From Flectonema sp. DT1601 (taxonomy: Eukaryota; Euglenozoa; Diplonemea; Diplonemida; Diplonemidae), in NCBI GenBank assembly GCA_964019425.1, contig OZ025792.1, positions 62,001 through 126,000 of the forward strand: a DNA stretch of 64,000 nt. Direction: 5' to 3'. The translations under genes were made by a program, and so were the position numbers. Of this stretch, positions 39,796-50,244 are shown piece after piece; position 1 is the stretch's first letter, and every line of letters begins with the position of its first letter. The notes beneath the pieces were generated by a model, which was not told the DNA's origin, ran no database searches, and worked only from the letters and a program-made list of their open reading frames with translations.

Positions 39796-40869
39796 TCATC
39801 CTGTTTTCCTCCTTTTCGTAAAGTGTTTGTCCCACGCAGGGGATGAGAATGAGTAGAAAGCTGTCATTTCATCACACATTACAGGAGAGACTGACATATG
39901 CTTTTGAATAGTTTTGCGGATTAGCAAGTCATCCGACAGAGAGGCGAAGTCTGTTTTCGAAAGGAACGCTTCCGTCTTTTTCTGACGCTTTATAGAATCT
40001 GCGTCTTGGTAACGGGTACCTGCCACGTCGTGATTGCATTGGACTAAGAAGCTCCAAGGTTTTGATGATAATTTCCGTGTTAGCGATTTGACCTTTCCTC
40101 GCTGAATGACAAGTCCTTCTTTCTTATTACACATTAAGAAATAGACTGATGCACATAAAGGACGTTGGCTGAGCATTTCGACTGCCTTTTCATACGTTGG
40201 GCATGTGATGATGACTTGTCTGAGGAATGAGGCGACTGGAATGTGTTTCTTCTTTGTTAATACTGTCACAGCTGATTTAAACTTTGCTGCAAGAGATGCC
40301 TCGATAGCTGCTTCAGTAGTCAACTTTCCCTCATTCAATTCTGGTCTGTGATTCATTGCTATTGAGAAGCCGTTAGCGTGACTCACTCCCGTCGTGCATC
40401 CCACTAGTCCCATGAAAGATGGGCACTCAGCTACGAGTTTTCCTTCTTTCATGAACTGTACGTTCATAACTAGATTTGATAGTGACGAGTCCCAGTCAAG
40501 AGTTCGAGCTAATAGTGGACCTGCTTTCGTTTGAAGTAAAATTGAAGTACAGCCAGCACATGCTAACTCGTACTCCATTTGACCCAAAACTAATATCTTT
40601 GTATCAACTTTTAGAGCTTCTGCCAACCCGTCTACCTCTTCGACCATTTCACCAAGTCCATGCTCTGTCATGCATTCTCTCCAGGTCTTTTCCATTGCAG
40701 TCATTCCCTTCTTCCCAACCTTTTTCGCAGCCTGCTTCACCTGAGACAGTAATATCTTTAATTCCTTTCGATACGCTTCTACGCTCTCTTTCCATCGATC
40801 TGATGGGGGGAGGTCTAAATCGATAACAACGTCCTTGGCCTTCACATATGGAGACTTGGCTTGAGGCAT
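39796..40869 (-). CDS. Acid-ceramidase/NAAA-like Ntn hydrolase
   Basis: A 357-residue N-terminal-nucleophile hydrolase of the acid ceramidase/NAAA family, which cleaves the amide bond of ceramides or N-acylethanolamines. The family's N-terminal IDLDLPPSDRW motif is present (about 16-26). The nucleophile is Cys107 in CAGCTSILLQ, with autocleavage expected just before it. The downstream ARTLDWD, Arg/Asp and Asn-containing motifs also fit. No signal peptide was seen, although most relatives are lysosomal, so the location or the true N-terminus is open. The ATG follows ATATTACCAG. Confidence 0.85.
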   Translation of the reverse strand: MPQAKSPYVKAKDVVIDLDLPPSDRWKESVEAYRKELKILLSQVKQAAKKVGKKGMTAMEKTWRECMTEHGLGEMVEEVDGLAEALKVDTKILVLGQMEYELACAGCTSILLQTKAGPLLARTLDWDSSLSNLVMNVQFMKEGKLVAECPSFMGLVGCTTGVSHANGFSIAMNHRPELNEGKLTTEAAIEASLAAKFKSAVTVLTKKKHIPVASFLRQVIITCPTYEKAVEMLSQRPLCASVYFLMCNKKEGLVIQRGKVKSLTRKLSSKPWSFLVQCNHDVAGTRYQDADSIKRQKKTEAFLSKTDFASLSDDLLIRKTIQKHMSVSPVMCDEMTAFYSFSSPAWDKHFTKRRKTG

Positions 40870-41236
40870 ACTAGAGACCTGGTAATATATTAAATTATAT
40901 TTTCTTACTATTTATCCACCAAAAAGTACTCACGGAAATCTTTAGTTAACGAGACCCGAACGACTCTTAATGACCTGTGAATTGAACACGAAAAATAAAT
41001 TTCGGAAAATATCCTTGAGCGGATAAAAGAAAACTAATACACGAGAGAAGGAAATACAATGTGAAAGGGAACAAAAAGATTCTCATTCAACAAACAACTG
41101 CTGAATGACGACAATATGAAAACAACAATAGAAGTATTTGCAGGGAGTTGAGGGAGACTCCAGAAACTAACTTCTTGGCTACGTCGTACAAACTGGTGAA
41201 TTTAAAAACAACAACCATCAGAGAAGTGTGCAGGTC
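40870..41236. other. Intergenic stretch
   Basis: No gene seen; AT-rich, with the 3' region of the Cys-rich mini-protein gene and the acceptor zone of the hydrolase gene. Confidence 0.4.
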
Positions 41237-41530
41237 TCAGCAGCATCTTCGCACAAGCGGAACACACTGCGTCTCTATACAAGTCCGTTTGGTGACACAG
41301 ATTCTCATTGGGTCTGGTTGTTGGTGCATTGTTATTTTACAAACATTTCTACAGTGGCTACTAACCATTTGTGCTTGTGGTTGGAATCCACACTGTTGTC
41401 CACACTGTTGTTGCTGCTGACCACAGTTTGGATTATATCCATGTCCCGGATTGTAGTAATTAATTAATGATGTCGATCCCTGGTATGGAGCAACACTTCT
41501 ACAGTTTCCGGAGTAGCAGTTGTTTTGCAT
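41237..41530 (-). CDS. Cysteine-rich mini-protein
   Basis: A 97-residue protein with 12 Cys and a Gln-rich centre. Start at MQNNCYSG: the ATG lies 20 nt after TACGTTCTCAG, a good trans-splice acceptor, while the open frame extends upstream without support. There is no signal peptide, so it may be a metal-binding or structural cytosolic protein rather than a secreted one. Family unknown. The Cys pattern does not match metallothionein. Confidence 0.6.
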   Translation of the reverse strand: MQNNCYSGNCRSVAPYQGSTSLINYYNPGHGYNPNCGQQQQQCGQQCGFQPQAQMVSSHCRNVCKITMHQQPDPMRICVTKRTCIETQCVPLVRRCC

Positions 41531-41864
41531 TGTTTTGTTGTGTTTTGTAAACTGAGAACGTAATATGTAACACAACACACCACTAACTAGTCAGAAGAGA
41601 TAAAAACTTACTCAACAACATCATCCATAACCCTGTCAATAGATAACTTAAATAACAACACAGCAACATAATGTCAACACTTGTTGTTAACAGAAATGCA
41701 TCTAACTTGAGATATCTATACGTACGTATGTTGGCATTTCAAAGTAGCGGTAGTTAGAATTTCAGGTGATAACCTGAAAAGGGAAATAAAACGACGAAAT
41801 GCGATCACAGGGACGCAATTATTATCCTTTTTTTTTTTTTTTTTTTCCCCCCGCTTCAATTTTT
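41531..41864. other. Intergenic stretch
   Basis: No gene seen. A T run followed by C (about 41831-41852) lies just past the stop of the helicase gene. Confidence 0.4.
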
Positions 41865-44800
41865 TTAGAACCCACTTCCTCTTCTTCTGTATCCTGGTGT
41901 TCCGGGTCTGGCAAGAGCAGAAGGGGTTCGTGCTATTCCTCGAAGAGGTGCAGCAGGTGTTGGTGAGTCGCCTCCAATTGTGGATCCGATTTCACAAACA
42001 CTTTGTCGAGTTCTTCCTTTCTTTTTCATCACAACATCGATAGCACCTTCAGAAGTTAATTTTGATAAATCGTATTCCCTCTGTTCCTTCTCGACAGGTG
42101 TTTGAATTAACGCTTCCTCTGCTCGTCGTTTCTTCTCATACATCATCTGCGAGATACGATCTCTTCTTATTTCATAAAATCGAGGAGCGGTTTCTTCCAT
42201 CCAACCGCCTTCGATAGCAGTGACAGTTGACATGTATTCTTTTTGAGTGTAAATCAACTCATGGTAAATAACATAGTCAGGCATTGATCCTCCGTTAAAA
42301 AGAGCAGAGCTAGGATGAACACAACAAGGAACACCCGTAAGCATTGAGTAGTAATCCTGTACTCCTCGTCTCTTTGCACAGTTCGGAAAGAATCCAGCGC
42401 ATAAAGCTTTTTTAATAGGATCCCAGTCTCCGTTGCTGCTTGTAACAGTTTTCTTCTTTTTCATGAGAATTTCTCTCAGCTGCACTCTGACTTCTTCAAC
42501 TCTTTTGAGCGCCTTAAAGTTCATAAAATGATCGTTACACCACCTCGCAGATTTTCCATTTCTCTTAAACATCTCAAAGGCGTTTAATAAAGTGAGATGA
42601 TCGCTTTCTGCGACAACAAACTTTTCCCTGGCTGCGTCTGCAGCGTCTTCTTGTGCAGGAGGTCTCATAAAGATCTTTGATTGTGAAGACAAGCAAGCGA
42701 CGATAATTAGCATTTCTTCAGAACACTGAGACTCAACACTGCAAGACTGAAGTATCGATTTAGACATTTGAGGTTCTACAGGAATCTCTCCCATATCACT
42801 TCCAATTGTTGTCAGAGCGCCGTCATCATTAAGAGCTCCCAACATCCATAATTGATACATAGAGTTAGTCATGTTCTCTTGTGGAGGTGGGTCCATGAAT
42901 TCAAATGTTAATAAGTTCTCAACTCCGAGAGTCTTCAACAATAAGATTACTGAAGATAATGAAGTTCGTTGAATCTCTGGAACAGTCATTTCAAGCATCT
43001 CGTGATTGAATTGATATTCTGTGTAAAGTCTGTAGCATATCCCTGATGACGTTCTTCCTGCTCTTCCAGCTCGTTGTTTAGCAGCAGCTTGTGACTCAGG
43101 GAAGACTTGGAGGGTGTCCATACCCGTTTTTGGATTAAAGACTTTCAACTTACAGAACCCCGTGTCTATGACATACTTAACACCATCAACAGTTAGTGAA
43201 GTCTCTGCAATATTCGTAGCAATTACACACTTTCTCATACCTGCAGGAGCTGGGTCAAAAATCTTCGCTTGCATTTCCGACGGTAGAAGAGAGTACACTG
43301 GCAACACCATCAGCGTTCCCGCAAACTCACCAATCAACTCTTTTGTTATTTGAGTAGCAGTTACTTCAATCTCTTCTTGCCCAGTCATAAATATAAGAAT
43401 ATCACCTGGTGGACATCTAGCGTGGACGTGAATTGCTTGTTTAACTGTTGAGTTTACATAGTCTGAAACGTTGGCTTCCTGGTAGTACGTTGACACCTCG
43501 AAAGTTCTTCCTGGAATTCGAAAGACAGGACAGCTGCAGAAGAACTCCGAAAACTTCTCGCAGTCCATAGTGGCCGAGGTGACAATTAGTTTTAAATCTC
43601 TTCGTCTTGAGCAAACCTTCTTCAGGAGACCAAATAATACATCTGTGTTGAGAGAACGCTCGTGAGCTTCGTCCATAATAATCGCATTGTAGTTCCCTAA
43701 GTCTGGATCTCTCATGGCTTCACGAAGTAGTACACCGTCAGTCATATATTTTAGTACCGTCTTCTCTGTTGTGCAATCTTCAAATCTAATTGAATACCCA
43801 ACCGTGTCACCCAATTCACATCCAACTTCTTCAGCAACTCGTTTCGCAACAGACATAGCTGCTACACGTCTTGGTTGTGTACATCCCACCATGGATTTGA
43901 TTCCATTTTCTAAATCTAAACTCGTGTAGTTGGCTTCGTATAAGTATTGAGCAATTTGAGTTGTTTTCCCGGAACCCGTCTCTCCAACGAGAATGATGAT
44001 ATTATTTTCACTCAGTACTTTTAAAAGTGAATCGCGGTGCTCGAAAATGGGCAAACTTTTACGTTGGTCGGCAATTTTTTGGTTTGAAAAAGCGGTTTGT
44101 CCGGACCAGTTGGAGTCTTTCGCTTGACTAGCAAAGCCAGATGCTTTTTTCGCATTTTCAAAATCTTCCTTGTGCTTTTCTTCTTCAGTCATCTTATCTC
44201 TCATAGCACGCTGCCTTCTAATGTCTTCTCTCCTTTCTGATGCTCTATCCCTTCCTGTGTCAATGTTATCAAGCATCGACCCGCTGTTGTCGAGTGAGTC
44301 TCGTGTTGCCTTCTCGCGATCTTTTTGCTGTCTGACTTGCTTTAGTAACGCCGATCCCTTCTTAGCGTTTTCGTATAAATCACCAGAAAGATCTTTAACT
44401 GGAAGAACTAATTCACGTCTCTTACTATATTCTATCCCGGAATGAAGGAATGGTGGGGAAGGTTTCTTTACAATGAGGCGAACCATGTCAGCGTCGAGAT
44501 CATCGTCAGCTTGTCCCATGTCTGCGGTAGCGAGAGTACCTCCAGCGTGCATTCTTGATTCTTCCCAACGATCAGCATCTGCACTTCTCTGAGCTTGGCG
44601 GAGTGATCGAGGTGTTACTTTACCCTGCATGGCTTTAGCCATGTTCTCTTCTCTTTCTTGTAGTCGTCTTGCGGAGTATACATTCAACACATTGCCATCC
44701 ATTTCAGTTGCGTGTCCTCCACCAAACTCATCGTCTCCCTCATACCACGTCCTTGCCTCGTCAACATCCTTCCATTCGTTTGTTCGATATCCTCTGTGTC

Positions 44801-44996
44801 GGAATGAGTCTTCTTTTTCTGGAGCTGTTTCCTTATTATCGTCCTCCGTGTCTACTAATTTCCTTCTCTTAAGGAAGGCTGCGGTCTTGGCTTTCTCTTC
44901 TTCAGATCTATTCTTCATAGGGGCTGACGGGGGTGGCATACGGAGCCTCTCCTCTCTTTTCTGTTCTGCAATCCGATCGAGTCCATGTTTTGACAT
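41865..44996 (-). CDS. DHX38: Pre-mRNA splicing helicase Prp16/DHX38
   Basis: A 1043-residue DEAH-box ATPase that remodels the spliceosome for the second step. Motifs: GETGSGKTTQ (about 333), TQPRRVAAMSVAKRVAEE, DEAH (about 440), SAT (about 472), QRAGRAGR (about 640), then winged-helix, ratchet and OB domains ending in the PDYVIYHELI...AIEGGWMEETAP segment. Prp16 rather than Prp2 or Prp22 because the N-terminal region has the family's RWEESRMHAGG...PPFL...PVKDLSGDL sequence before the helicase core, and no S1 domain is seen. It implies that cis- or trans-splicing with a full second-step machinery operates in this organism. The ATG follows TTACTTTCTGTCAG. Confidence 0.92.
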   Translation of the reverse strand: MSKHGLDRIAEQKREERLRMPPPSAPMKNRSEEEKAKTAAFLKRRKLVDTEDDNKETAPEKEDSFRHRGYRTNEWKDVDEARTWYEGDDEFGGGHATEMDGNVLNVYSARRLQEREENMAKAMQGKVTPRSLRQAQRSADADRWEESRMHAGGTLATADMGQADDDLDADMVRLIVKKPSPPFLHSGIEYSKRRELVLPVKDLSGDLYENAKKGSALLKQVRQQKDREKATRDSLDNSGSMLDNIDTGRDRASERREDIRRQRAMRDKMTEEEKHKEDFENAKKASGFASQAKDSNWSGQTAFSNQKIADQRKSLPIFEHRDSLLKVLSENNIIILVGETGSGKTTQIAQYLYEANYTSLDLENGIKSMVGCTQPRRVAAMSVAKRVAEEVGCELGDTVGYSIRFEDCTTEKTVLKYMTDGVLLREAMRDPDLGNYNAIIMDEAHERSLNTDVLFGLLKKVCSRRRDLKLIVTSATMDCEKFSEFFCSCPVFRIPGRTFEVSTYYQEANVSDYVNSTVKQAIHVHARCPPGDILIFMTGQEEIEVTATQITKELIGEFAGTLMVLPVYSLLPSEMQAKIFDPAPAGMRKCVIATNIAETSLTVDGVKYVIDTGFCKLKVFNPKTGMDTLQVFPESQAAAKQRAGRAGRTSSGICYRLYTEYQFNHEMLEMTVPEIQRTSLSSVILLLKTLGVENLLTFEFMDPPPQENMTNSMYQLWMLGALNDDGALTTIGSDMGEIPVEPQMSKSILQSCSVESQCSEEMLIIVACLSSQSKIFMRPPAQEDAADAAREKFVVAESDHLTLLNAFEMFKRNGKSARWCNDHFMNFKALKRVEEVRVQLREILMKKKKTVTSSNGDWDPIKKALCAGFFPNCAKRRGVQDYYSMLTGVPCCVHPSSALFNGGSMPDYVIYHELIYTQKEYMSTVTAIEGGWMEETAPRFYEIRRDRISQMMYEKKRRAEEALIQTPVEKEQREYDLSKLTSEGAIDVVMKKKGRTRQSVCEIGSTIGGDSPTPAAPLRGIARTPSALARPGTPGYRRRGSGF

Positions 44997-45307
44997 TTGA
45001 TGCTGACAGAAAGTAATATTACATCACACAGAACACATACTGAGGTTGAAACACTGCTTATTCGCTATTTTTCTGTCGCTGAGATGCGCAGCTAAAAACA
45101 CTTTTTAAATGATAAACTGAGCTGCAGAACTTAACTAACGACGACGACGAAGAATTTCCGACTACTGAGTCTAACTGACTGATGTACTACCGTACATACT
45201 AAGTTATTTGAATAATAACAATTCGTGTTGATTACGATAAAGAGAATAAGCAGATCGGTAAGTCTTACTGAAGTCTTTAATGCACATCTGTTGGCTACAA
45301 AGGAAAT
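44997..45307. other. Intergenic stretch
   Basis: No gene seen; contains the acceptor zone for the helicase gene and the 3' region of the RBM39-like gene. Confidence 0.4.
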
Positions 45308-47254
45308 CTAAGGAGGTGGCTTTGAGCTCTCTGGGAATCTAGAAGTATATTTTTCAACATCTATAACTGTTGCTTTAATCTGACGTTTATTGTACCATCG
45401 GTTGTTCATCTTTTGGTAACAGGCAAGGCAACCAACGCTGTCAACAAAGCGAATCCAAAGCTCTCCTTCCTTTGAGAACTTGTCAACGAATATATGTTGA
45501 ACTGTACCCAACTTGCTGCAATGTTCGAGAAACTCATCTTCGATGTCTTCGTCGAAGTCTTCTTCTTCTTCTTCGGATGGATCGAAGAGCTTACTGAGGA
45601 CAAGACAGGTGACATCTTCGGATTGCTGTCTTGAAGGTGGTGCCATACCAGCTTGCAACATAGAAATATCAAGTGGTGGAGCATCAACAGCAACCATTCC
45701 CGGAATAGCTCCAGGAGGAGGTTGTACTTTCGTAGCTGGTGATGAAATTGTAATATTTGATAATTTAGCAGTCAGCGCTATCCTCTCATCAGTAGATAAT
45801 AATTTATCTTGATCCATTGCTCCTATACCTGACTGGGCAGATTGTTGTGTTTCAGTTTCAGTAACCAAACCGATTTGAAGTTTGTTTCCCAAAACATCCA
45901 TTTGACTCATCTGAAGCATCGCCTTCTTACTGTCATCAGCACTTCGGTACTTTACATAGCACCAATGCTCATCGGGTTTGGGCATGTCGACCTTCTCTAT
46001 ATCACCAAACTTAAATATTTGAAAGATTTCTTTTACATCAGCCGCCCGAATCTTTCTATGTAAATTACCAACAAATAACTTTAAGTTAGTACGAGGGATA
46101 TTCACAAATCCGACAGGCATTGCAGCTGCCGCAGCGTTCTTCTCTGCTTCTGAAAGCTTAACTTGGATTGGGTGGTCTCTTACTAACATTCCTTGAAGGT
46201 TGATCGCTCCTGCGACAGCAGATGGATCATAGAACTCAACGTATCCGAGTCCCTTTGAACGGCCAGACTTGTCTGTAATAAAACGAACATCTCTAACTTT
46301 ACCTGCTTTGCTAAAAAACTCGAACAGTTCAACATCCTCAACTTTCGGGTGCAGGTGACTCACGAAGACTGTTCGCTTGTCTCTTTCAATTGCTCTGGCC
46401 ATTTTCTCCTCGGGGGTGAGTTCTTCTTCTTGGCGCTTCTTTTCATCAACTTTGCGTCTCTCTTCACGTTCGCGACCTCGTTCCCGATCTCTTTCCTCGC
46501 GGTCCCGACGGCGCGGTCTATCGGAAGAGGTTCGGCGGCGGCGCCTGTCTCCTGCTGGTGAAGGACGACGTTCTTGTCTACGTGGCGCGTCCCTTGAGTC
46601 ACGTCGGCGATTGTCACGCGGTCTTCGATCTCTGAGCTGACGGTCACCCTCCCTGTCTCGGTAGCGATCACCTCTCTCTCTCTCGCGGTACCGATCGTCT
46701 CTTCCTCCCCTCTCCCGGTCTCTAAAGTCTCTTGGGCGGTCTCTTAACGGCTCTCTTTCCCTTTCCCGTTCCCTACGATCCCGCTCTCTTCGGTCGTCAC
46801 CACGCTCAACGTTTTTCTTTCTTTCGGTACTTTCCTCGACGTGCTTCTTTTTTTCAGTAGCTCCTTCTTGTTTGATACATTCATTGTCGAAATCCTCACG
46901 CTTTATATCATCCTCGTGCTTTATATCATTTTCATGTTTTATTTCACTTCTCTCACCTCGGCCTCTGTCAGTCCGGTCTCTGCGCACTTCATCTCTGCCG
47001 CTCTCGCGGCTCCTTTCTGTGTCGCGTTCTCTTCGATCGGATCCGTCTCTACCGTTTCTGTCTTCGCGTCTAGTATCCCGATATCTATTATCTCTCCTAT
47101 CTCTTTCATTACCTCTTCGTGGTTCTCTGTTTCTGTCTCCATCTCTCCTTCCTTCTCTTTCACTCTCTCTTCTTACTTCGTTGTCTTCTCCTTCGTCAAC
47201 AACTACCTTCTCTTCCTTTTCCTGACTCACTTCTCGCTGTTCATCAGATCCCAT
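45308..47254 (-). CDS. RBM39: RBM39/CAPER-like SR splicing factor
   Basis: A 648-residue RNA-binding protein: an N-terminal RS/RD/RE-rich domain (about 1-285), RRM1 (about 293-368, TVFVSHLHPKVEDVELFEFF...GLGYVEFYD), RRM2 (about 388-460, LKLFVGNLHRKI) and a C-terminal U2AF-homology RRM (about 545-640, CLVLSKLFDPSEEEEEDFDEDIEDEFLEHC), the order of RBM39/CAPER. Such proteins join U2AF and SF3B1 in 3' splice-site choice. The acidic repeat SEEEEEDFDEDIED interrupts the last RRM as in relatives. The ATG follows TTATCTCTAATCAG. Confidence 0.88.
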   Translation of the reverse strand: MGSDEQREVSQEKEEKVVVDEGEDNEVRRESEREGRRDGDRNREPRRGNERDRRDNRYRDTRREDRNGRDGSDRRERDTERSRESGRDEVRRDRTDRGRGERSEIKHENDIKHEDDIKREDFDNECIKQEGATEKKKHVEESTERKKNVERGDDRRERDRREREREREPLRDRPRDFRDRERGGRDDRYRERERGDRYRDREGDRQLRDRRPRDNRRRDSRDAPRRQERRPSPAGDRRRRRTSSDRPRRRDREERDRERGREREERRKVDEKKRQEEELTPEEKMARAIERDKRTVFVSHLHPKVEDVELFEFFSKAGKVRDVRFITDKSGRSKGLGYVEFYDPSAVAGAINLQGMLVRDHPIQVKLSEAEKNAAAAAMPVGFVNIPRTNLKLFVGNLHRKIRAADVKEIFQIFKFGDIEKVDMPKPDEHWCYVKYRSADDSKKAMLQMSQMDVLGNKLQIGLVTETETQQSAQSGIGAMDQDKLLSTDERIALTAKLSNITISSPATKVQPPPGAIPGMVAVDAPPLDISMLQAGMAPPSRQQSEDVTCLVLSKLFDPSEEEEEDFDEDIEDEFLEHCSKLGTVQHIFVDKFSKEGELWIRFVDSVGCLACYQKMNNRWYNKRQIKATVIDVEKYTSRFPESSKPPP

Positions 47255-48327
47255 CTTATGTAGTGGGATACCTGATTAGAGATAATTTATTAATGAAAAC
47301 TTTCTTACATGTTCTAGTTGGCTAAAGTTGTAGTCGTTATTTTGAAGTAGACTGCTGTTAAGGAATTGACTGGGTCCAAATGTAACACAATCCTCAATAA
47401 GAGATACTCATTATCGCTGCGGCGGATACGCTAACCGAATGTAACATAAAGTGTACTCCTTTTGGCAATAGGTTAGGGTCAGACAACAAAGGCGAGATTG
47501 TTGCGTTGGTTTCTTCATCATAATAACGTTTGTTAGTTATCGTGTTATCTTTGAAGTCACTTCAAAGTGATGCTGTAGTAGCCTAAGGCAAACGTATTTA
47601 ACAACATCACACACAACTGGGAGAACGAAAAAAAAAAAAAAAAAAAAGGGAAAAAAAAAATCACCAAGTAGCCCGCCACAACTGTAGCGCTATTCTTTTT
47701 ATATCACCGTTTTCTTCCTTTCTTCCTTGTAACCACTAATTGTGTTTTTTTTTTCGCGCGCAATTCGAACTGTCAATCTCACACAAGAGGCTTCGCATTG
47801 TTTCCGTCTATGTCTGTCGTTTTTGCAAACGGAAGCCACTTCGTGAACTAGAAATGACTATATTGCTGTTACAGGTAGGCCATACAAATTTGATCAACAT
47901 TACTAATGAAAACAAGCCTTCAGATCAATACAGTAACTCGAAAATCGCATCGACTTTTACGAAATTTTAGCAAGAGCAAGGGAAGAAAAAACAAAAAACA
48001 AAAAAAAAAAAAAAACGAACACCGCCCTTTTATTTCGCAACCAGTCTGAGTAAATGGTTACAAGCCGAAGCAAGAAAAGAGAAAAAAAAAAAAAAAAAAA
48101 CGTTTTAATCATGTCGCCACTAGATAGCTACAGGATGGGCAAATACTGTTTTACGTTTCAAGTTCATTGACTGTTTTTATCCCCTCTCAGCGTGCTCTAA
48201 TGCTTTTGTAAGTTCTTCTTTGAAGCAGGCGTCGGTGTCAGTGTTGAGGTACTTGTCTGGACGATGTTCTGTTTGGTTTTTGATGTTTTAAAAGTGCGGA
48301 TGCAAAAAAAAGGAAAAAAATTGGCAA
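47255..48327. other. Large intergenic stretch
   Basis: About 1.07 kb without a convincing gene. Three A runs (around 47628-47648, 47999-48016 and 48082-48100) are present; on the transcribed strand they are U runs. A 76-codon plus-strand frame (47740-47970) shows no domain and is not called. Confidence 0.45.
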
Positions 48328-50244
48328 TTATATGAAACACATACTATTATCAAACACAAAGAAGAATCGAGTCACTACATTATCAGAGCAAGGCTGTACC
48401 CAGATATCACCATTACGTTTTAGTTGGTCATCAATAACTTCACAAACGGCAACACAGCTGAGGGTGCCTCCCATGAAGTCTTGATCTTTGGAGTCTCGCG
48501 AGTCAATTCTAGCACCCTCAACTTGAAGTTGAGAATAACCGTAACTAACACTGGCACTCGGAGATAAATAAATTCCACTTCCATAGGCAGCACCGTTTAC
48601 CTGATGAGCGGTTCCACTCGCATTGTAAAGACCGTTTCTGAGAATGCTGTGCCAGTTCTCTAAAGCTGATCCGTGAAAAGCAAATATTGACTTATGCTTC
48701 TTCTTCAAGGCATCAAACTGTGCCTGTTTCGCTGGTGACGCAGAGACCATCAGAAACTGGTGAGGTGTTGACATACTCGCAACACGTTCCTCCTTACAAA
48801 GTCTAATTAAATGACTTGTATTTGAAGACATAATCCATTGAAGAAGAGAGTAGGACCACTTACTTCCTTTCTCAAGAGAGTCTTTCATTCTTCCCTGAGA
48901 GATCTCTTTCACTTCTGGGATTTTATTCATAATCTGACGAACTTTATCAATTTCTTTATTATTCGGGTGCAGAATCTTCTTAGTAGCGTCTTCTGGATCA
49001 AAGAGTGTAGGGTACGGATTAAAGATTAACTTCCAGCGAGTGCTATTAGCAGCAGCCTTTGCTATTGACACCAGCAGATCAGCAACGTGAACGTCGGTTG
49101 CGATGTCTTCAGCAGCGTCTGTACCAACTCCCAACTGCTGGAATGCGAAGGCACACATTTCTCTGCTACAAACGCTACTCTTTAACAAAGCTTGTGATGC
49201 GAAGACGTGATGTTTATCGCAGATGACACAAAACTCTGAAAATGTTGGAATTCTATGCCGAGCGTATTCCATAACCTGAACTAACAAACCTCGTCGACGA
49301 GGAGGAATGCGTTGCTTTTCACGAGTTGCTTCTTCACTGTTCAGTGCGACTTGTGTTGATGCTTTTGGGGAAGATCCCGGTGGAGCTCTCCCTTCAAATA
49401 AATAAACTGCAGCATGTTCAGGAGTACCACAACACTCTAAGGCTTCACGAGCTTGGGATTCATGGAAGCCGAGTTCCATTAAAGAAATTATTTCAGTTGA
49501 GAGTTTATCTTGCATGGCTACTTCATCGAGGGCTTTTTTTTCTTTCCAAACAGTTGCAAAGAAGTCTTTCAGAACTCGTTGTAACTGTCCAGCAACACCA
49601 CACCATGTTGCTCCATCTTGGAAGCACTCGACTTGGTACTTTTGTGCATCGGTGTATCCCGTTCGTGAGAAGGTCACTTTAATTTTGAGAGGTTTCTGTT
49701 CTTTCTTAGGAGCCAATCCCCAGGCATTACAAACAGAGTTACTAAGGAATGAATAATCTAAGTTTAATACACATATCACGGTGTCAATCATTTTTATTTC
49801 TTGAGTAGTAACAGCGTCAGGTCCGTACACATCTTTGAATGCTGCGAGATCAGCTAAGAATTGATGGTGTGCTGGGAAGTCACACATATCCATTGAAGGT
49901 CCTCCTGCTAAGGCATCACTGCTGGAATCTAAACCAGAATCCATATCCTCATCATGATCTCCGTAGTCAGGTCCAGTGTAACCAGATTCTTTAACTTTAT
50001 CACGAAGTTGTTCAACTGTACTTCTTACTAGTCCCGGTTGTAAGACTACATAATTATTACATATAAATGCGGTTACGTCACCAGATGGATACGTTAATTG
50101 ATATCCATCGTCTAAAACCACTTCAAATGTCTCCATGGGTTCCATTAAAGTGATTTCCATTCTCTGACCACTACTCTCAACAGAAAGAACATTGTCAGGT
50201 AGATTATCCTGAACCTCACTCAAATCTGATTCAAAAGCTGACAT
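48328..50244 (-). CDS. UBA-containing PARP (mono-ADP-ribosyltransferase-like)
   Basis: A 638-residue protein. N-terminal region of unknown fold with repeated L-V-L/YP patterns (about 10-95, RWD-like at best), a UBA domain (about 247-290, LMELGFHESQAREALECCGTPEHAAVYLFEG), and a C-terminal PARP catalytic domain close to the PARP6/8/16 group (FAFHGSALENWHSILRNGL near 517, AYGSGIYLSPSASVSYGYSQ near 555). The third catalytic position, at TRFFFVFDN, is Phe rather than Glu, so poly(ADP-ribose) chain synthesis is unlikely. Start: the ATG at MSAFES is used; the frame opens nine codons upstream with GTG after TCTCACAG, the probable trans-splice acceptor. Confidence 0.85.
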   Translation of the reverse strand: MSAFESDLSEVQDNLPDNVLSVESSGQRMEITLMEPMETFEVVLDDGYQLTYPSGDVTAFICNNYVVLQPGLVRSTVEQLRDKVKESGYTGPDYGDHDEDMDSGLDSSSDALAGGPSMDMCDFPAHHQFLADLAAFKDVYGPDAVTTQEIKMIDTVICVLNLDYSFLSNSVCNAWGLAPKKEQKPLKIKVTFSRTGYTDAQKYQVECFQDGATWCGVAGQLQRVLKDFFATVWKEKKALDEVAMQDKLSTEIISLMELGFHESQAREALECCGTPEHAAVYLFEGRAPPGSSPKASTQVALNSEEATREKQRIPPRRRGLLVQVMEYARHRIPTFSEFCVICDKHHVFASQALLKSSVCSREMCAFAFQQLGVGTDAAEDIATDVHVADLLVSIAKAAANSTRWKLIFNPYPTLFDPEDATKKILHPNNKEIDKVRQIMNKIPEVKEISQGRMKDSLEKGSKWSYSLLQWIMSSNTSHLIRLCKEERVASMSTPHQFLMVSASPAKQAQFDALKKKHKSIFAFHGSALENWHSILRNGLYNASGTAHQVNGAAYGSGIYLSPSASVSYGYSQLQVEGARIDSRDSKDQDFMGGTLSCVAVCEVIDDQLKRNGDIWVQPCSDNVVTRFFFVFDNSMCFI

